Shown: positions 23,475-35,081 of the stretch, in pieces | Layout: each line of letters opens with the position of its first letter | Numbering within the stretch: the first letter of the stretch is position 1 | From: Seiridium cupressi | Lineage: Eukaryota; Ascomycota; Sordariomycetes; Amphisphaeriales; Sporocadaceae | Length of the DNA stretch: 64,000 nt | Assembly (NCBI GenBank): GCA_036674765.1 | Contig: JARVKI010000004.1 | Coordinates: 434,001-498,000, forward strand | Direction: 5' to 3' | Translations under genes and position numbers: made by a program | The notes under the pieces: generated by a model | The model's input: only the letters and a program-made list of their open reading frames with translations | The model's database searches: none | What the model was told of the DNA's origin: nothing

Positions 23475-23849
23475 CTAGTTCCAAGCCAAGACTTCCGAAG
23501 ACGTGGGGTTTGTATCAGTAACAGTCTTCGTTGACTTCTTGCTCTTGCTCTTGCCGTTGCCAAATCTCTCGTTCAAGAACTTCTCCCTCTGCTTCCGCAC
23601 TTCTTCACTGCTGGTACTTGATGCTGTGACGCCTGTAGGGTCTTGAACTGGAGCTGCAGTGGGTCTGGCGGTTGGTGCAGCCGTGGCTGATGGTACGGGT
23701 GATTGTGGAGACGAGGTTGTTGGCGTTTTCGGGGCCGGGCTCGAACCCAATACACGAGTCTCACCCCGTACTTGAGACGGCGAAACTTGCGGCTTTGGCC
23801 TGAAGTCGGGAAGAAAACTTGTGAAGAAGGAAGATATAGTGTTTGCCAT
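23475..23849 (-). CDS. Hypothetical Pro/Ser/Thr-rich small protein
   Basis: A 124-aa protein from the Met at 23849 (MANTISSFFTSFLPDFRPK). The middle is low-complexity and rich in Pro, Ala, Ser and Thr. It is followed by a charged segment (EEVRKQREKFLNERFG) and a Lys/Ser-rich stretch near the C-terminus. It has no signal peptide or known domain. The frame is longer upstream but the residues before this Met do not look coding. It may be a genuine small fungal protein or chance; codon-level evidence is weak. Confidence 0.4.
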   Translation of the reverse strand: MANTISSFFTSFLPDFRPKPQVSPSQVRGETRVLGSSPAPKTPTTSSPQSPVPSATAAPTARPTAAPVQDPTGVTASSTSSEEVRKQREKFLNERFGNGKSKSKKSTKTVTDTNPTSSEVLAWN

Positions 23850-24784
23850 AGCTGCGGTGCATGTGTGAACTTGGGTTGAATGCTGCCCCGAGTCGAATGT
23901 CTCTACACAAAGCAAAGAAGGGGGAAAGACTAAGCTAGAGCTTCTTAAGCACAACAATTCCCTGCCAGTCGTTGAAGAAATCCGAAAAGCAAACCGATCG
24001 TAGAAGGGGGGGTTTTTTTTTTTGTTGCAAATTTTGACGTTTTTATTGACCAATGGTGACACAACCACAGCCCACTGTGCCGCAGGCAGAGCAGGCAGAA
24101 ACCCCCCTTGTCTCCCCTTTGCCAGTTAGGCTGCGCCTTAGTGTGCATTAGGACTACTTGGATTTCCTCACAGAACGTGTAATTAGACGAGAACCACAAT
24201 ACTGGCCGACAATTGACCATGTCGTATCCCCGTCCTTCATAATCTTACTTGGAATGTAGTTCGTCCGAGTTTTTATTCTACTTGGTAGGTTGTCGACAAA
24301 TGCAATTGTGACCGTGTGATAGGCTCAAATCCAGTCGATGGGTACTATTCTTTGGCTCTTGGCACACACTAAGGGTACCTAAAACGGCCAGTGAGCCCTG
24401 GCCACCGCTCCATTTGCGGCGTGACCCAGTTCTATACATTGTAAAGATTGCATCAACCCACCGATCTCAACTGAGTGCATACGGGATGTGACGATGTTCT
24501 CATTGTATAGCGCAGAAGAAATGGCCACGAGTCGTCACGTCCTTCACCAGTGTTCGGGCTGGCGTGCTTCAAGACGCAATATGGCCATCAGCAAAACATT
24601 GCATCACTCAGTTCTCCACAGATCGCAATTCTTTACTCAAATCACCCAGTAGAAAGACGAATGGCAGATCATTTGGTATAATTACTTCGGATATTCCAAT
24701 GCCCGCAGCGAACGACATGATGGACAGTTAGATGGATGCCAAAGGTCATCGAGCCGAAGCCAGACACTCTTCGGCTCCCTCCCA
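23850..24784. other. Intergenic region
   Basis: No gene supported. It contains a T-run at about 24006-24023 and mixed-composition DNA without long frames. Confidence 0.4.
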
Positions 24785-25174
24785 TCACTTGAAAATACAA
24801 AAGTGGGGTAGAGTGCTTCCAGGCTTGAGCTTAAATGTGTTTGGAGCTTCTCGAGCGCCAGTCACATACATGTTAGCGTTTACATTGTACCTATTTACTC
24901 CGCCAGCGCGGACAAAGCCAGCAGCGTCGTGTATAATAGAGCGACCAAGCCCCAAATAGCATCTCTCGTCAGTATCTGGTTCATCTCCTGGAGCTAGATC
25001 TGCACTGAGCCGATCTAGGTAGACAGTTCGGCACTTTGGTATCATACGGCGGGTCCAGGTCCGCGTCCGATATCTGCGGATGTTGACAGTGGGGGATTCT
25101 GCACCCCACCTTTGCTGCATGCTATCAATCGGCCGTACATTCAGAGTCCGTAATGCTGCAAAGCTGATAGGCAC
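24785..25174 (-). CDS. Uncharacterised ORF with weak resemblance to a MOSC-type domain
   Basis: A 129-codon frame whose N-terminal part (FAALRTLNVRPIDSMQQRWG, then VNIRRYRTRTW) recalls the YRRFRxN region of MOSC-domain proteins. The expected conserved Cys (a CRTV motif) is present, but the rest does not follow the family clearly. It may be a truncated or decayed copy. It lies just upstream of, and divergent from, the P450 gene. The identification is tentative. Confidence 0.25.
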   Translation of the reverse strand: MPISFAALRTLNVRPIDSMQQRWGAESPTVNIRRYRTRTWTRRMIPKCRTVYLDRLSADLAPGDEPDTDERCYLGLGRSIIHDAAGFVRAGGVNRYNVNANMYVTGAREAPNTFKLKPGSTLPHFCIFK

Positions 25175-25314
25175 GTCGGAGTAAGGGACGCCATGTAAGC
25201 AGCTACAGAACTTACTTTTAGCATGTCATGCAATTCGCTTGTGATCACAACTTTCATTTTCCCAAGTTTTTTACGTGCCATGACTGGGTGACTTTCGAGT
25301 TGACACGTCTTAAC

Positions 25315-27141
25315 ATGGAGCTGGCTCACTACTTGGCACTTCTAGCAGTGATATTACCCGTGTGGGCAATATCATACTGGATCGTTCCATATTTTACGAT
25401 CTATCGACACCTGCAACATATACCAGGTCCCTTCGTGGCCAAGTTTAGTAATATATGGTTGGCTCTTGGCGCGCGACAAGGCCAAAAGTTCAGCTGGGTG
25501 GACTGTAAGTAATTTGGAACGATACCCCTTCTCCCTTGCTAGACATTGAGTGCTGATCTTAACTAAGACGCGCATCGCAAATATGGGAACGTTGTTAGGG
25601 TTGGCTTCGAGCATATCTCTATTGCAACCCCGGAAGGATTACATACCGTCTATGCACACGGCAATGGGTTCTTGAAGGAGTACGTATTGCATTGTCGGGG
25701 ATATCATGTTATTTGGAGTAAGCTAATCTGAGTGCAGTCACTTCTATGAGGCTTTCGTGTCGGGCGTACCTGGTGTTTTCAATGTTAGAGACCGTGGAGA
25801 GCACACCAGAAAGCGCAAGATCATTGCCCATGCCTTCTCCCCGGGCGCTGTCCACGACTTCGAGCAGCATATGTCTGCCAATTTGGAACGTTGGGTTAGA
25901 CAGTTAGACCGCCTAGCCACATATCCCGAAGCGGACGGTTTTGCACGGGTCAATATGATGCCTTGGTGCACCTTTTTGGCTTTCGATATTATTGGCGATC
26001 TAGCGTTTGGAGCTCCCTTCGGCATGGTCCAGCGTGGCCGCGATGAGTGCGAGAGCACGCGCCCAGGCAAAGCACCAACCTACGTGGCAGGGGCCGAAAC
26101 GCTCAACCGAAGAGGAGAAGTGAGCTCGACTCTAGGCCTCCTGCCTGCGATACGACCATGGGCGAAATACCTTCCCGACCCGTTTTTCAGTAAAGGGCTA
26201 CAATCAGTGGCCGACCTCCACGGTATCGCTATAGCCGCCGTCACTAAACGCCTTGATGGAATGAAAGGATCAAACCCAAGTCATAAACGTCATGATATTC
26301 TTGAGATGTTGGTTCATAGCACTGATTCTGACGGCAACCCAATGCCCCAAGACGAATTGGTCTCTGAAGCGCTCACGCAGCTCATCGCTGGTAGTGATAC
26401 AGTAAGTACCTTCGGTTCTTTCGACTCCGTCCAAGGTTCATATCGCTCACACGGTGTTTCTACCGTTGCTTATTCTGAATTATCACTAAATCTCTTGTCT
26501 CAGGTATCTAACACAGCTTGTGCTGTCATGTACTGGATTTTGGCCGGTGAACGTCGTGCCCCTGGAACCATCATCCCGAGGCTACAAGCAGAACTTGACG
26601 CAGCCATTCCTTCAAGCTCAGCAATCGCAGCCCATGCTGATGTCAAGAATCTGAAGTTTCTGCGACAGTGTATTGACGAGGGGATGAGGCTACACTCCAC
26701 TTCCGCTATCGGTCTTCCCAGGATAGTCACTGCCAAACAAGGTGTCGACTATGGAAAGGAGCACTTCCCCGAGGGTACTGTGTTATCAGTGCCAAGTTAT
26801 ACCATACATCACGATGCCGATGTTTGGGGCCCGGACGTGGAAGAATTCAAGCCAGATCGATGGTTGAGCCTGACCCCCAGGCAGAAAGTCTGCTTCAACC
26901 CTTTCTCGTATGGACCACGGGCTTGCGTAGGTAAGTACAGCACCATCAGCCGGAATTTCTCATGATAAAGAGGCTAATGATAGTCTTAGGTCAGAATGTC
27001 GCTCACATGGAATTGGCCCTCATAATTGGGACAGCATTCCGTCGTTATAAGTTTGAGCTATACCAAGAGAAACTGGAGTCTCACGAAGGCTTCTCCAAGA
27101 AACCCATGGAATGTTGGGTTGGCATCCAGCAGAGGGCATAG
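25315..27141 (+). CDS. Cytochrome P450, CYP53-like (benzoate para-hydroxylase type)
   Basis: Membrane-anchored heme monooxygenase. Exons 25315-25504, 25568-25679, 25738-26401, 26504-26930 and 26990-27141 give 514 aa in phase. An N-terminal anchor (YLALLAVILPVWAISYWIV) precedes the Pro-rich hinge HIPGPFVAKFSNIWLALGAR. The I-helix motif is LIAGSDT with the following VSNT, the K-helix ExxR is in CIDEGMRLHS, and the heme loop is FNPFSYGPRACVG. The segments YGHGNGF-like (VYAHGNGFLKE) and NVRDRGEHTRKRKIIAHAFS match the CYP53 family, which hydroxylates benzoate and related antifungal phenolics at the para position. All catalytic motifs are intact. No obvious pathway partner lies beside it. Confidence 0.82.
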
Positions 27142-27947
27142 TGGCTGAATGCTTCAACATTAGGGTCATTCCTGGTACACCTTGAGCTTCCCATATGCTC
27201 AGATAGTAGTCAATACCCACGATTAAGCAACCTAGATGGGCAGTCACCTATCCGCAGGCGCTATAGCCTAATCCCGATAGTTTCAACTCGCTCATGCATA
27301 TGTTTGGGCCTCTAGCGCAGTGAATTCCACATGTGTGTAGCTTCTCCTGACAGGATGGCCATTAGCTAGAGTAGTCACGAGACAGCTTTCATTGAGTAAT
27401 GCAGGCCTCAATCGAACGGTCATCTACATGATTCCCACTATGACCGCTAGTCCACTGGTGGTAAGTTCTTCTAATTTCCCGACTTATTCGTAGGCACTTT
27501 TCACTATTTGCATCATACCTGACCGACCGAAATGGTGATGTTCAGTGGTTAGATCATGATACGACATCGCCAATGTACATAAACATGCATCTCCCAAGTA
27601 TTGATCCAGATACCATGGCTATTCGTAAAATCCTAGTTGAGGCGTGGGTATCAAATCGCCTTCACTATGAGCGGATGACAATCACACGGAGAAGACAACA
27701 AGAGTCATTATCATCACGTATCAAATGTGGGAGATGAGTTGTGCTAGTTGCAATTGATTGTGGGCATCTAACATTGTCTCGAAACGAGTTCGAGACTTGC
27801 TTCATCTTGTTCGCGTAGCCAAAGCTTCGCTAGGAAGTGCAATTGAAAAAGTAAGCACCAAACATAATCTTTAAAAGCTGGATGCGAAGGTATTGTCCTT
27901 GCTTAGAAGTGAAGATAGGAAGTGAAGAGTAGGGGGCGAATGAACTC
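27142..27947. other. Intergenic region
   Basis: 3' flanks of the convergent P450 and secreted-protein genes. No coding frame or repeat was recognised. Confidence 0.45.
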
Positions 27948-29174
27948 TTAGCCAAGAGCTAGAATACCATCATAATCGTGAATAGCAATGCCTGCAAAGC
28001 TGGCATAAGTGGCGGCTGTTGCGTTTACCGCAACAAGATCGTTGAATAAGGTCGTGGCGCTCTTTCCATAGTAGCTGATCAGAAGGGCATCGGCGGCGTC
28101 GACTGTCTCCACGGCAAGCCAGACTGGCTTGCCGGCAGTGTTGCCTGCCTCTAGGACAGCAGTTGCAATGTCGAGAAGCTCTGAAGCCGTGTTGCGGTAT
28201 GTCATAAATGTGGCAGTGTCTAGGTTATCAAGCATCCAGCTATCGAGCGTTTTACCGGTGATCGGGCATGTAATAGTATCGGCCCAATAAGGTAGATCGG
28301 CAGCGACAGGCAAGCCAAGGGCTTGACCAAGAGCCGTTATCTGCGTGACGATGGACTGCAAAGCCAAAGTGTAGGTTTCCGCGTTTGATTCCCAGCCGTC
28401 AAGACCCCATGGCTATTATCAAGTAATTAATTCATGAACTCCATCTTCGTATACTAAGAAATTCTCTCTTACCTCAACATCCATGTGGATCCCAGCGAAC
28501 TGGGAGCTTGCGGACGCATTTCCCTGATACTGCTCTAGCCAAGTGAGCTGCGACTCCAAAGTCGGGTCCCCTTGTCCAAGGATCCATTCTGAGTTGCCCA
28601 TCAAGGCTTCGACAGCAATTCCGCTTGCGTTACACTGTTCGATAAAGGTTTCGAAAACGGCCTGGCCCATATCACGATCGATAAGTGTATAGACCGACTT
28701 GATGCCATTGGATTCAGCAAAGGACAGGAACTTCTCAACCTCGGCGCTGTCCTTGATGATATCCGACTGCCAGAGCCATGTTGCCCGACTGGGCGTCCTG
28801 ATCGTGGACGCGGCAGATGCTGTAGGTTGACTTGTCTGGACTGCATCGGCCGTGGTTGTCTGGACTGCATAAGTGGCGGCCGTCTGAATTGCACTGGTTG
28901 TAGTAGTCTGCACTGCACTGGTTGTAGATGTCTCGACTGCCTTGCTTGTAGTTGTCTGGACCTCCTGACTCGTTTGTACCACCCCCACAGCCGGCGTTGC
29001 CTGTGGTTCCGAGCTCGTCTGCACTGTCCCCACTCCAGCGGTCACGTACGACGTCACTGTCGTTGTAAATGTCCCCTCGCAGTTTTGCCTTCTGTGCTTG
29101 TGCCTTTGATTGTGATTGTGAGACCAGACTGGCGCAGCCAGTGCAACCATGAGAATAGCCCACCAATTCATCAT
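27948..29174 (-). CDS. Secreted protein with Thr/Ser-rich repeat linker and putative TIM-barrel-like domain
   Basis: Two exons (29174-28473 and 28412-27948) give 388 aa in phase. A signal peptide (MMNWWAILMVALAAPVW) leads into a His/Arg/Gln-rich patch. About 85 residues of imperfect repeats of the type (A/T)VQTTT(S/T) follow, probably O-glycosylated. The C-terminal 250 residues start RATWLWQSDII and contain FAGIHMDVEPWGLDGW, FMTYRNTASELL and FAGIAIHDYDG. The alternating beta-strand and acidic-motif pattern suggests a (beta/alpha)8 barrel, perhaps a glycosidase. I do not recognise the family. An extracellular or wall location is inferred. Confidence 0.7.
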
Positions 29175-30783
29175 GAAATCGAGATGGGGGTAAAGGAGTG
29201 GCTACGCGAAAAGTCGCGTGAAAACGAACGTAAGATCCCAATCCCGAAGGTAGGCAAGAAGAAGCAGCAAACCAGTATGGAAACGCCCGGCGACGGCCTC
29301 AGCATATAACATATTCTCGAAAGAAAACAAGATCCCGAACGCGTGGCACTGAATCCGTGGGGTCCTGTAATCTCTGGCGCCGCCATAGCTTCCCTGTAGA
29401 CGTACCACAATACTGCACCCATCCATTGGCCGACCAAACGCTATTTACGTAAATCGGCAACTGCGGGCACTATGGCCAGCACCAGACCCGATGGCGCGTT
29501 TGACGAAGCAGGGGGAACGCTGTACGCTACATTAATGGCGGGATGACCCGAAGATACAACAACGGCTTTGATTATACTTGTAAATAACGCCGAGAGACGG
29601 AGGAACTCTGTGATTGGGGCTTGTTCAAGGAAATAGGATCCAATTTTCTCCTAACTGGGCGAGGAAAGAGAGGCATGAGTACAAGGATTACAATCAATAC
29701 AGTACCGCCTTCAGGGGCTGGTGCCACATGCGCTAACTTTAACTTTCCGTAAGCGCTTCCCCTGCATAGAGTGCCATTTGTGGGACCCAGAGCCTACAGT
29801 CTTGGACCACCAACCACGACTCATGTGCAGCATCAATAAGTAAACTGATACAAGCGGCTCGTATCAAGTCGGGGACTTCCATATCTATTCGCGGAGATAT
29901 CAGGTCTATTTTCTATTCAGCAAGTCAGCAGCAGCGGCGACCTTGCGAGAAGACGATCTGATCCAAGCTTACAATTAATAATGGCCGAGCTAACCGAAGC
30001 GTACCTGTCCCTTGAATGTTGTCTGGTGCCTTTACCATAGCCGTCTACAAACCCATGTTCCGAAATGCATTGAATTACGCCGATTTTTCTGTCATGTATT
30101 ATCCAGGTTTTCCTTATAAAGATCTAATACGAAGAACTTTGTTGGCTGGATGCTAATGGTAATAGTACGTATTGCTATGCGGTTGTAATTACCAGCTTCC
30201 TCTTAGTTATGCCAATGGCTTTTTTGTATGTTGAAGATATCTATGTAATGCTTTAAAGTCTTGCTCAGGTTCAGTTACATTGGTTGTTTTGGTAAAGTGT
30301 CAATAGTCTTCAATGCGCGGGACCAATCACATGTAAGCCAATGAACTAATCGGTACGGACGTCAGATTGGCCCCTCGCTAATTTTGCGTTTCTGACCCAC
30401 CGAAACATTTGGGCGGTGTAGAGTATTGTTAGACTATACAATATGCGCGGTCAGGCTCTCTAAAAGTATCGTAGGGGTATCAAGTCGCTCCGGATTAAGG
30501 GATCACAGGTGCGCCATTTAGTTGCGAGGCTGCTCGTGTAGGATTAGACCCCGCTTTTGGGCTTCATGAATTGGCCCTGCCATGTCAACAACGCCCTTTC
30601 TATTACATGACTTGCCTCTGGATGACATGGAAACAGCAGACATTATTCATTTTCAGTTTTTATAAATAAGGGTTCACTTCCTGTGAAGAAAAGTAAATGG
30701 ATAAAGTTCACACTAACTTTTAAGCTGAGCAAACGAGAACAACATCACACCAATCTGGCAAGTTGAAGTTGAATTCAGCAAAC
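29175..30783. other. Long intergenic region with a promoter at its right end
   Basis: Divergent promoter between the secreted-protein gene and the GNAT gene. A TATA-like TATAAATA lies at 30661-30668, about 120 bp before the GNAT start. No gene or repeat was recognised in the rest. Confidence 0.4.
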
Positions 30784-31347
30784 ATGGCTACTATCAACCT
30801 CCAATTTCGCATTGCCACTCAAGACGATGCAGCAAAAGTTCAAGACTTGGTGCAATCTGCATTCCGCGCCGATGACAGCAGAGAAAATTGGACGGGAGAC
30901 AAGGACCTTTCGGCGGAATTCCGTGCGGGATTCCGCGTTGATATCGGGGACATCATGGCGAAAATTACCAAGCCCGACAGCGCCGTCTTGATTGCCCTTG
31001 ACGACTCTGGCGACCTTGTAGGGTCTGTCGAAACAGTCAAGCGCAGCTCGGAACTTGCTCGTATTTCCATGCTGGCGGTGGACCAGCATTACCAACGCGG
31101 TGGTGTTGGACGCCAGATTCTCGCCCACGCCGAACATTACTGTCAAAAGACATGGAGCATCGCCCAAATGGGCCTTAATGCACTTTCGACCCGCCAGGAA
31201 CTCATACTGTGGTACGAGCGTCGTGGTTACGTGAGAACGGGAGAGACGACCCCATTCCCGCGCCTGTATTCTGCGGGCTTCAAGTTGCCGGAGGACCTGT
31301 GTTTCATCGAGCTTGAGAAGGATTTAACGGGTTCTATCTCTTCTTGA
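30784..31347 (+). CDS. GNAT-family N-acetyltransferase
   Basis: Intronless, 187 aa from MATINLQFRIATQDDAAKVQ. It has the GNAT pattern: an N-terminal beta strand and helix, then motif A for acetyl-CoA binding in ISMLAVDQHYQRGGVGRQIL (Q/RxxGxG/A written QRGGVGR), and the C-terminal LWYERRGYVRTGET strand-helix. The substrate is unknown; a small amine or metabolite is likely for stand-alone fungal GNATs. The start was chosen over the upstream in-frame TTG. Confidence 0.8.
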   Translation: MATINLQFRIATQDDAAKVQDLVQSAFRADDSRENWTGDKDLSAEFRAGFRVDIGDIMAKITKPDSAVLIALDDSGDLVGSVETVKRSSELARISMLAVDQHYQRGGVGRQILAHAEHYCQKTWSIAQMGLNALSTRQELILWYERRGYVRTGETTPFPRLYSAGFKLPEDLCFIELEKDLTGSISS

Positions 31348-31871
31348 AGTGCACTAGGATCTGTGGTCGTAGTCACGATGATATACAACCCAGCCAGCGG
31401 GAAGTTTTGAGTCGCCCAGCAGAAGTGAGTGGTGGGCGCCCGGCTTCCCGTCTTCCACGACAGCTGACATGATGGTCGCAGCGATCTAAGGAGAGCAGAA
31501 TGATGCAGAGTTCCGTTATGCGGCGTGGTCAACTAGGCCTTCCAAATGGGATCTTGCAAGACACAAGCCGTGAAACATCTGAATGAATCACATTGAATCC
31601 TGCAGTAAACCAATATTGGGATTGTCCCTTACCAACGGGCGGGAGAGGAGACTATCAGTAGCTTAGAAAGAAAACAGGCGTAATACAATGCCTAGGACCC
31701 TGAATAAAGTTGATAAATGTGGATATCTTGGTGACAACTCGTTACTGTAACCCCACAGCTAGACCCTGAAGTCTTTTGATCTATTAGCACCGCTGTAGAC
31801 ACTAACACTTCTTGACGATCCTAGAGCGAGGCGTCGTCATGGACCTCGGACCACACGCCTATCCGGCCAAC
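31348..31871. other. Convergent intergenic region
   Basis: 3' flanks of the GNAT and Zn2Cys6 genes. Nothing else was recognised. Confidence 0.45.
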
Positions 31872-34081
31872 TCAAATGTGAGTGACACAGCCTCGATTCT
31901 TCTCTGATTGTGCCCAATGTCTCTTAAGCGGTTGAATGTAATGCTCAATCGGATATCCAGTAAGCTTAGAAAGGCGGTTAAGCATATCCTCTAAAGCATT
32001 TCGATGACCCTTGGAGGTTAAATACCGGCCGGCTGATACGAGTTAGTACCCCTGGCAGTTTCGCGTGCACAAACATGGAAAGAATTCTGACACACCGAAG
32101 AACAAGGGTCCAAATGAGTTCAGCATGGCAGCTAGGTTTTCATTCGTGCACGCGAGTCCGCAAATTCGAAGTGCGAGTTTCTGCACTGCCTCCGGTGGTG
32201 TTTGGCTACTATCTAATCGGTGGGTTGGTGAAGATAGAAGGAGTAAAATCTTTGCCAATGAAGCGTACTGTAATGCGCTGACTAGACACTAGGTTAGTAA
32301 TTAGTTGGTATCATATGTGTCAGTAACGTACCATGCCAGGGCTTTAGCATCCATTCCGAAGGAAACGCATTGCCAGGTTTAGGAGTGACAGAAAATGGAT
32401 GGAAGGTAGCTGGCAAACTATCGGTCCACACGGTTAGATCTGCCATTAAGGCATCCCAGGTCGCAAGATGTTTGTCGATAAAGTGATGACCACCGCCCTC
32501 GACTTCTGTGCCTCTAATGGAGCAATATAAATTCAAAGCCCGCGCCACGATGTAGGAAACCAAGTTTGCCCGCATGTCGTCACCAATGTTTGGGAGAACC
32601 ATTGTATCACGAAATTGTGTCAAGTCCTTCCCAATACGCACCATCCTGTTGGGAGCAGAAGCCAAGCTAACGGTGATCTCTTCCCGAAGATAGTTCCAAA
32701 ATCCGGCTTGCGCCATATCCCAAGTTGAGAGGTCTATATGGAGGGCAGTCGAGAACGAATAAGCACCTAAAAGATGACAGGGTGGATTTTGCATGCTCTC
32801 TTCTAGATATAAAAGATCGAGACTTAGCGCGATGCAAAACCGAACGGCGATCGAAGTCTTAGGATGGATGACAAACCATTGCCGCTCATGATCTCATCTA
32901 CATTGAAGCGGGGTTAGTCATTATTCTTATGGATAGTTTCTGGGAGTCATGAAAATTCTCTGAAGAGTGTTTGACTCTTTAGATATTGATTCCATACCCA
33001 GTAACAAGACCAAAGAGGCAAAAAGTGACACAGGGAGGTACGTACATAGTTGCAAGGAGCAAGCCGCGGCTAGGTATTCCCCGAGGAAATTAGAAGCACC
33101 ATCTAGAGCTCGAAGCAGGTCTTCGACACACGTGGCATAGAATGCGAAGGCGATCTCCTGTGAATCACCAGTCATCCTGTAATGATGGCTCTACATCGGA
33201 TCGGGGTCAGTGGCTATTCCTACATGTAATTGATGCGTGTCTGGAAACAAGCACGAGGAGCGTACGAGTCTCAAAACATTCATCGCGCCCCCATTAGGAA
33301 GAACAAATATGTAGAAAGGGTTCCAATGAGATACCTACGCTGGATAAGGCAATTATGGCTCGGAATAGGACAGGGAAGTCCAGAGCACGCGACGTTACTA
33401 GGATACTAAAAGTGTTCGTTGCATCATTTAGGTCATACCATGGGGCAATCGTCTCGATATAGTGCAGGAAGAGGTGGGCGATTATTGGATCTTCTAAAGC
33501 ATTTCGGGGAGGCTTCTGTGATAGCTCGGCAGCCTTTCGCAGTCGAGAATCTACCGTCTCGTCGGATTCGGCAGGGCTGCTGGAGGAATGATGTCGACGA
33601 GAATGAGTCGGCGAGGGGGCTATTAGATGATCAACAGCAGTCCAACCACTTCGAACGTTAAGACACCGCAATACCCGGGTGGATAATATCTTGCAAATTG
33701 GTATGAATCAAGAAGCGGAGGTCGGCGGCTGGTTTCTCGCAGCGTAATTGTAGCTTGACACAATTCCTGCAATCTGGGGACACTCCATCACCTGTGATAT
33801 GAACAATATTAGTCCCCAGTCAAAGATTATACTTTACCCGTGATCATAAGCCGTCACGTCGATCGCGAGATCGATGGGTAATGAAATATCGGGGATCCTT
33901 CTCACACTTGACCTTTCTTCGCCTACAAGTATTGCTCATCACCAAAATATCAGTCATATGATCTAATAAGAGGCTAGGCAAGTCTTGTAAAAGTACCAGG
34001 CTACACACGATAAACGATTAGCAAGTGGTATTTTCTAATGACAACAAAGCACTACGCACTCTTGGGGTTCTTCCGCGCCAT
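31872..34081 (-). CDS. Zn2Cys6 (Gal4-type) fungal transcription factor
   Basis: The gene is heavily split, so no single long frame shows it. The binuclear cluster is divided over three exons: a first Cys whose codon is interrupted by an intron, CNTCRRRKVKCEKDP near 33930, and CRNCVKLQLRCEKP near 33770. Middle-homology exons include EDPIIAHLFLHYIETIAPW (about 33480), the EIAFAFYATCVEDLLRALD segment (about 33130) and FWNYLREEITVSLASAP (about 32680). The C-terminal exons 32281-32096 and 32032-31872 read LQYASLAKILLLL, ICGLACTNENLAA, FGPLFF, AGRYLTSKGHRNALEDML and a stop after CVTHI. The start is uncertain; ATG at 34081 (MARKNPK) is a candidate. It may regulate the neighbouring sugar-porter gene. 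Confidence 0.7.
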
Positions 34082-35081
34082 CCTAGGATATCTGTGAGGT
34101 GACTACATGGGTGGTGTGGGTTGTGCAAATTGCGGGGTTTCTGACAGTCGGTGTATCCCGACTCGGGGTGTGAGCAAATATTGAGTCGCCAACAGCCTCA
34201 AACGGTACATGGCTTGTCGTATCGTAGAGTGTCTGGCTGGAGGAGCCGGTGAAGAATTTGAGGCCAATATTACCCATATCCGGTTCTGTCGACGAGTTGG
34301 TGCTGGAAGTGGTTGAGAGTGGGCGGTCGTCGGGAATCTAACCCAATATGGGAAACTTTCCCGACGTCGCCGATGAGCCTTGAATTGGATTGGCGTTTAG
34401 GGGCTACTGCACTCCCCATTCGAGAATGCATTCACATCCGTGAACGGCCTGCAGGCCATCCATCAATGGAGCTGACCAGGACCAGGGGGGAGTCTATATG
34501 CCGCCAGACAATCATTCCCTAGTTTCGCATTTTAGCTTGATATTTCCTTACATGGAGTGGTAATTCTCATAGTTTCGAGTTCGGCTTGCAGGTGTCGGTA
34601 AGATCAAATACTCCATAAGTTCTCTGCCTGGTGTTCTTTTATTGATTTGGGTATGCTGCCTCGGGTGCTTTAGAATCATACATGACTCATAATATCACCA
34701 AACGCATGGATTTAAAGCGTTGAGAAATACATAATAAAACTATATTGACTGTATCCTACGCGACAATAGATTTCTTCTTCGTGTTAATTGAATGATAGCT
34801 GGAAAGTGTGAGGTGCGTTGTTGAATAGAGCTTTGGAAGTAGACGATCGAGGTACTGGATTCCATGCTTCTACCAGACCAGCCCGCCAACCACACACATC
34901 ACGAGATCGAGTGCGCACTACATCCAACTTTTATATGGAGGTTACAGTAAATTATGACGCTTTTAGAGTATTTGAGCATGAGCTGGCGACTAAAAATGAA
35001 CTCCAAACCTTGTATATTGCCCCATTATTAAGATTTCCACACCAGAATAGCACGATTCAAAGTCTAGAACGGAGTCCTTCC
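34082..35081. other. Intergenic region
   Basis: 5' flank of the Zn2Cys6 gene and 3' flank of the MFS gene. Small frames on both strands have no recognisable domain. Confidence 0.4.

Noticed and set aside
28827..29030. Repetitive plus-strand frame with Cys/Leu repeats
   Set aside because: Antisense of the Thr-rich repeat stalk of the secreted protein at 27948-29174.
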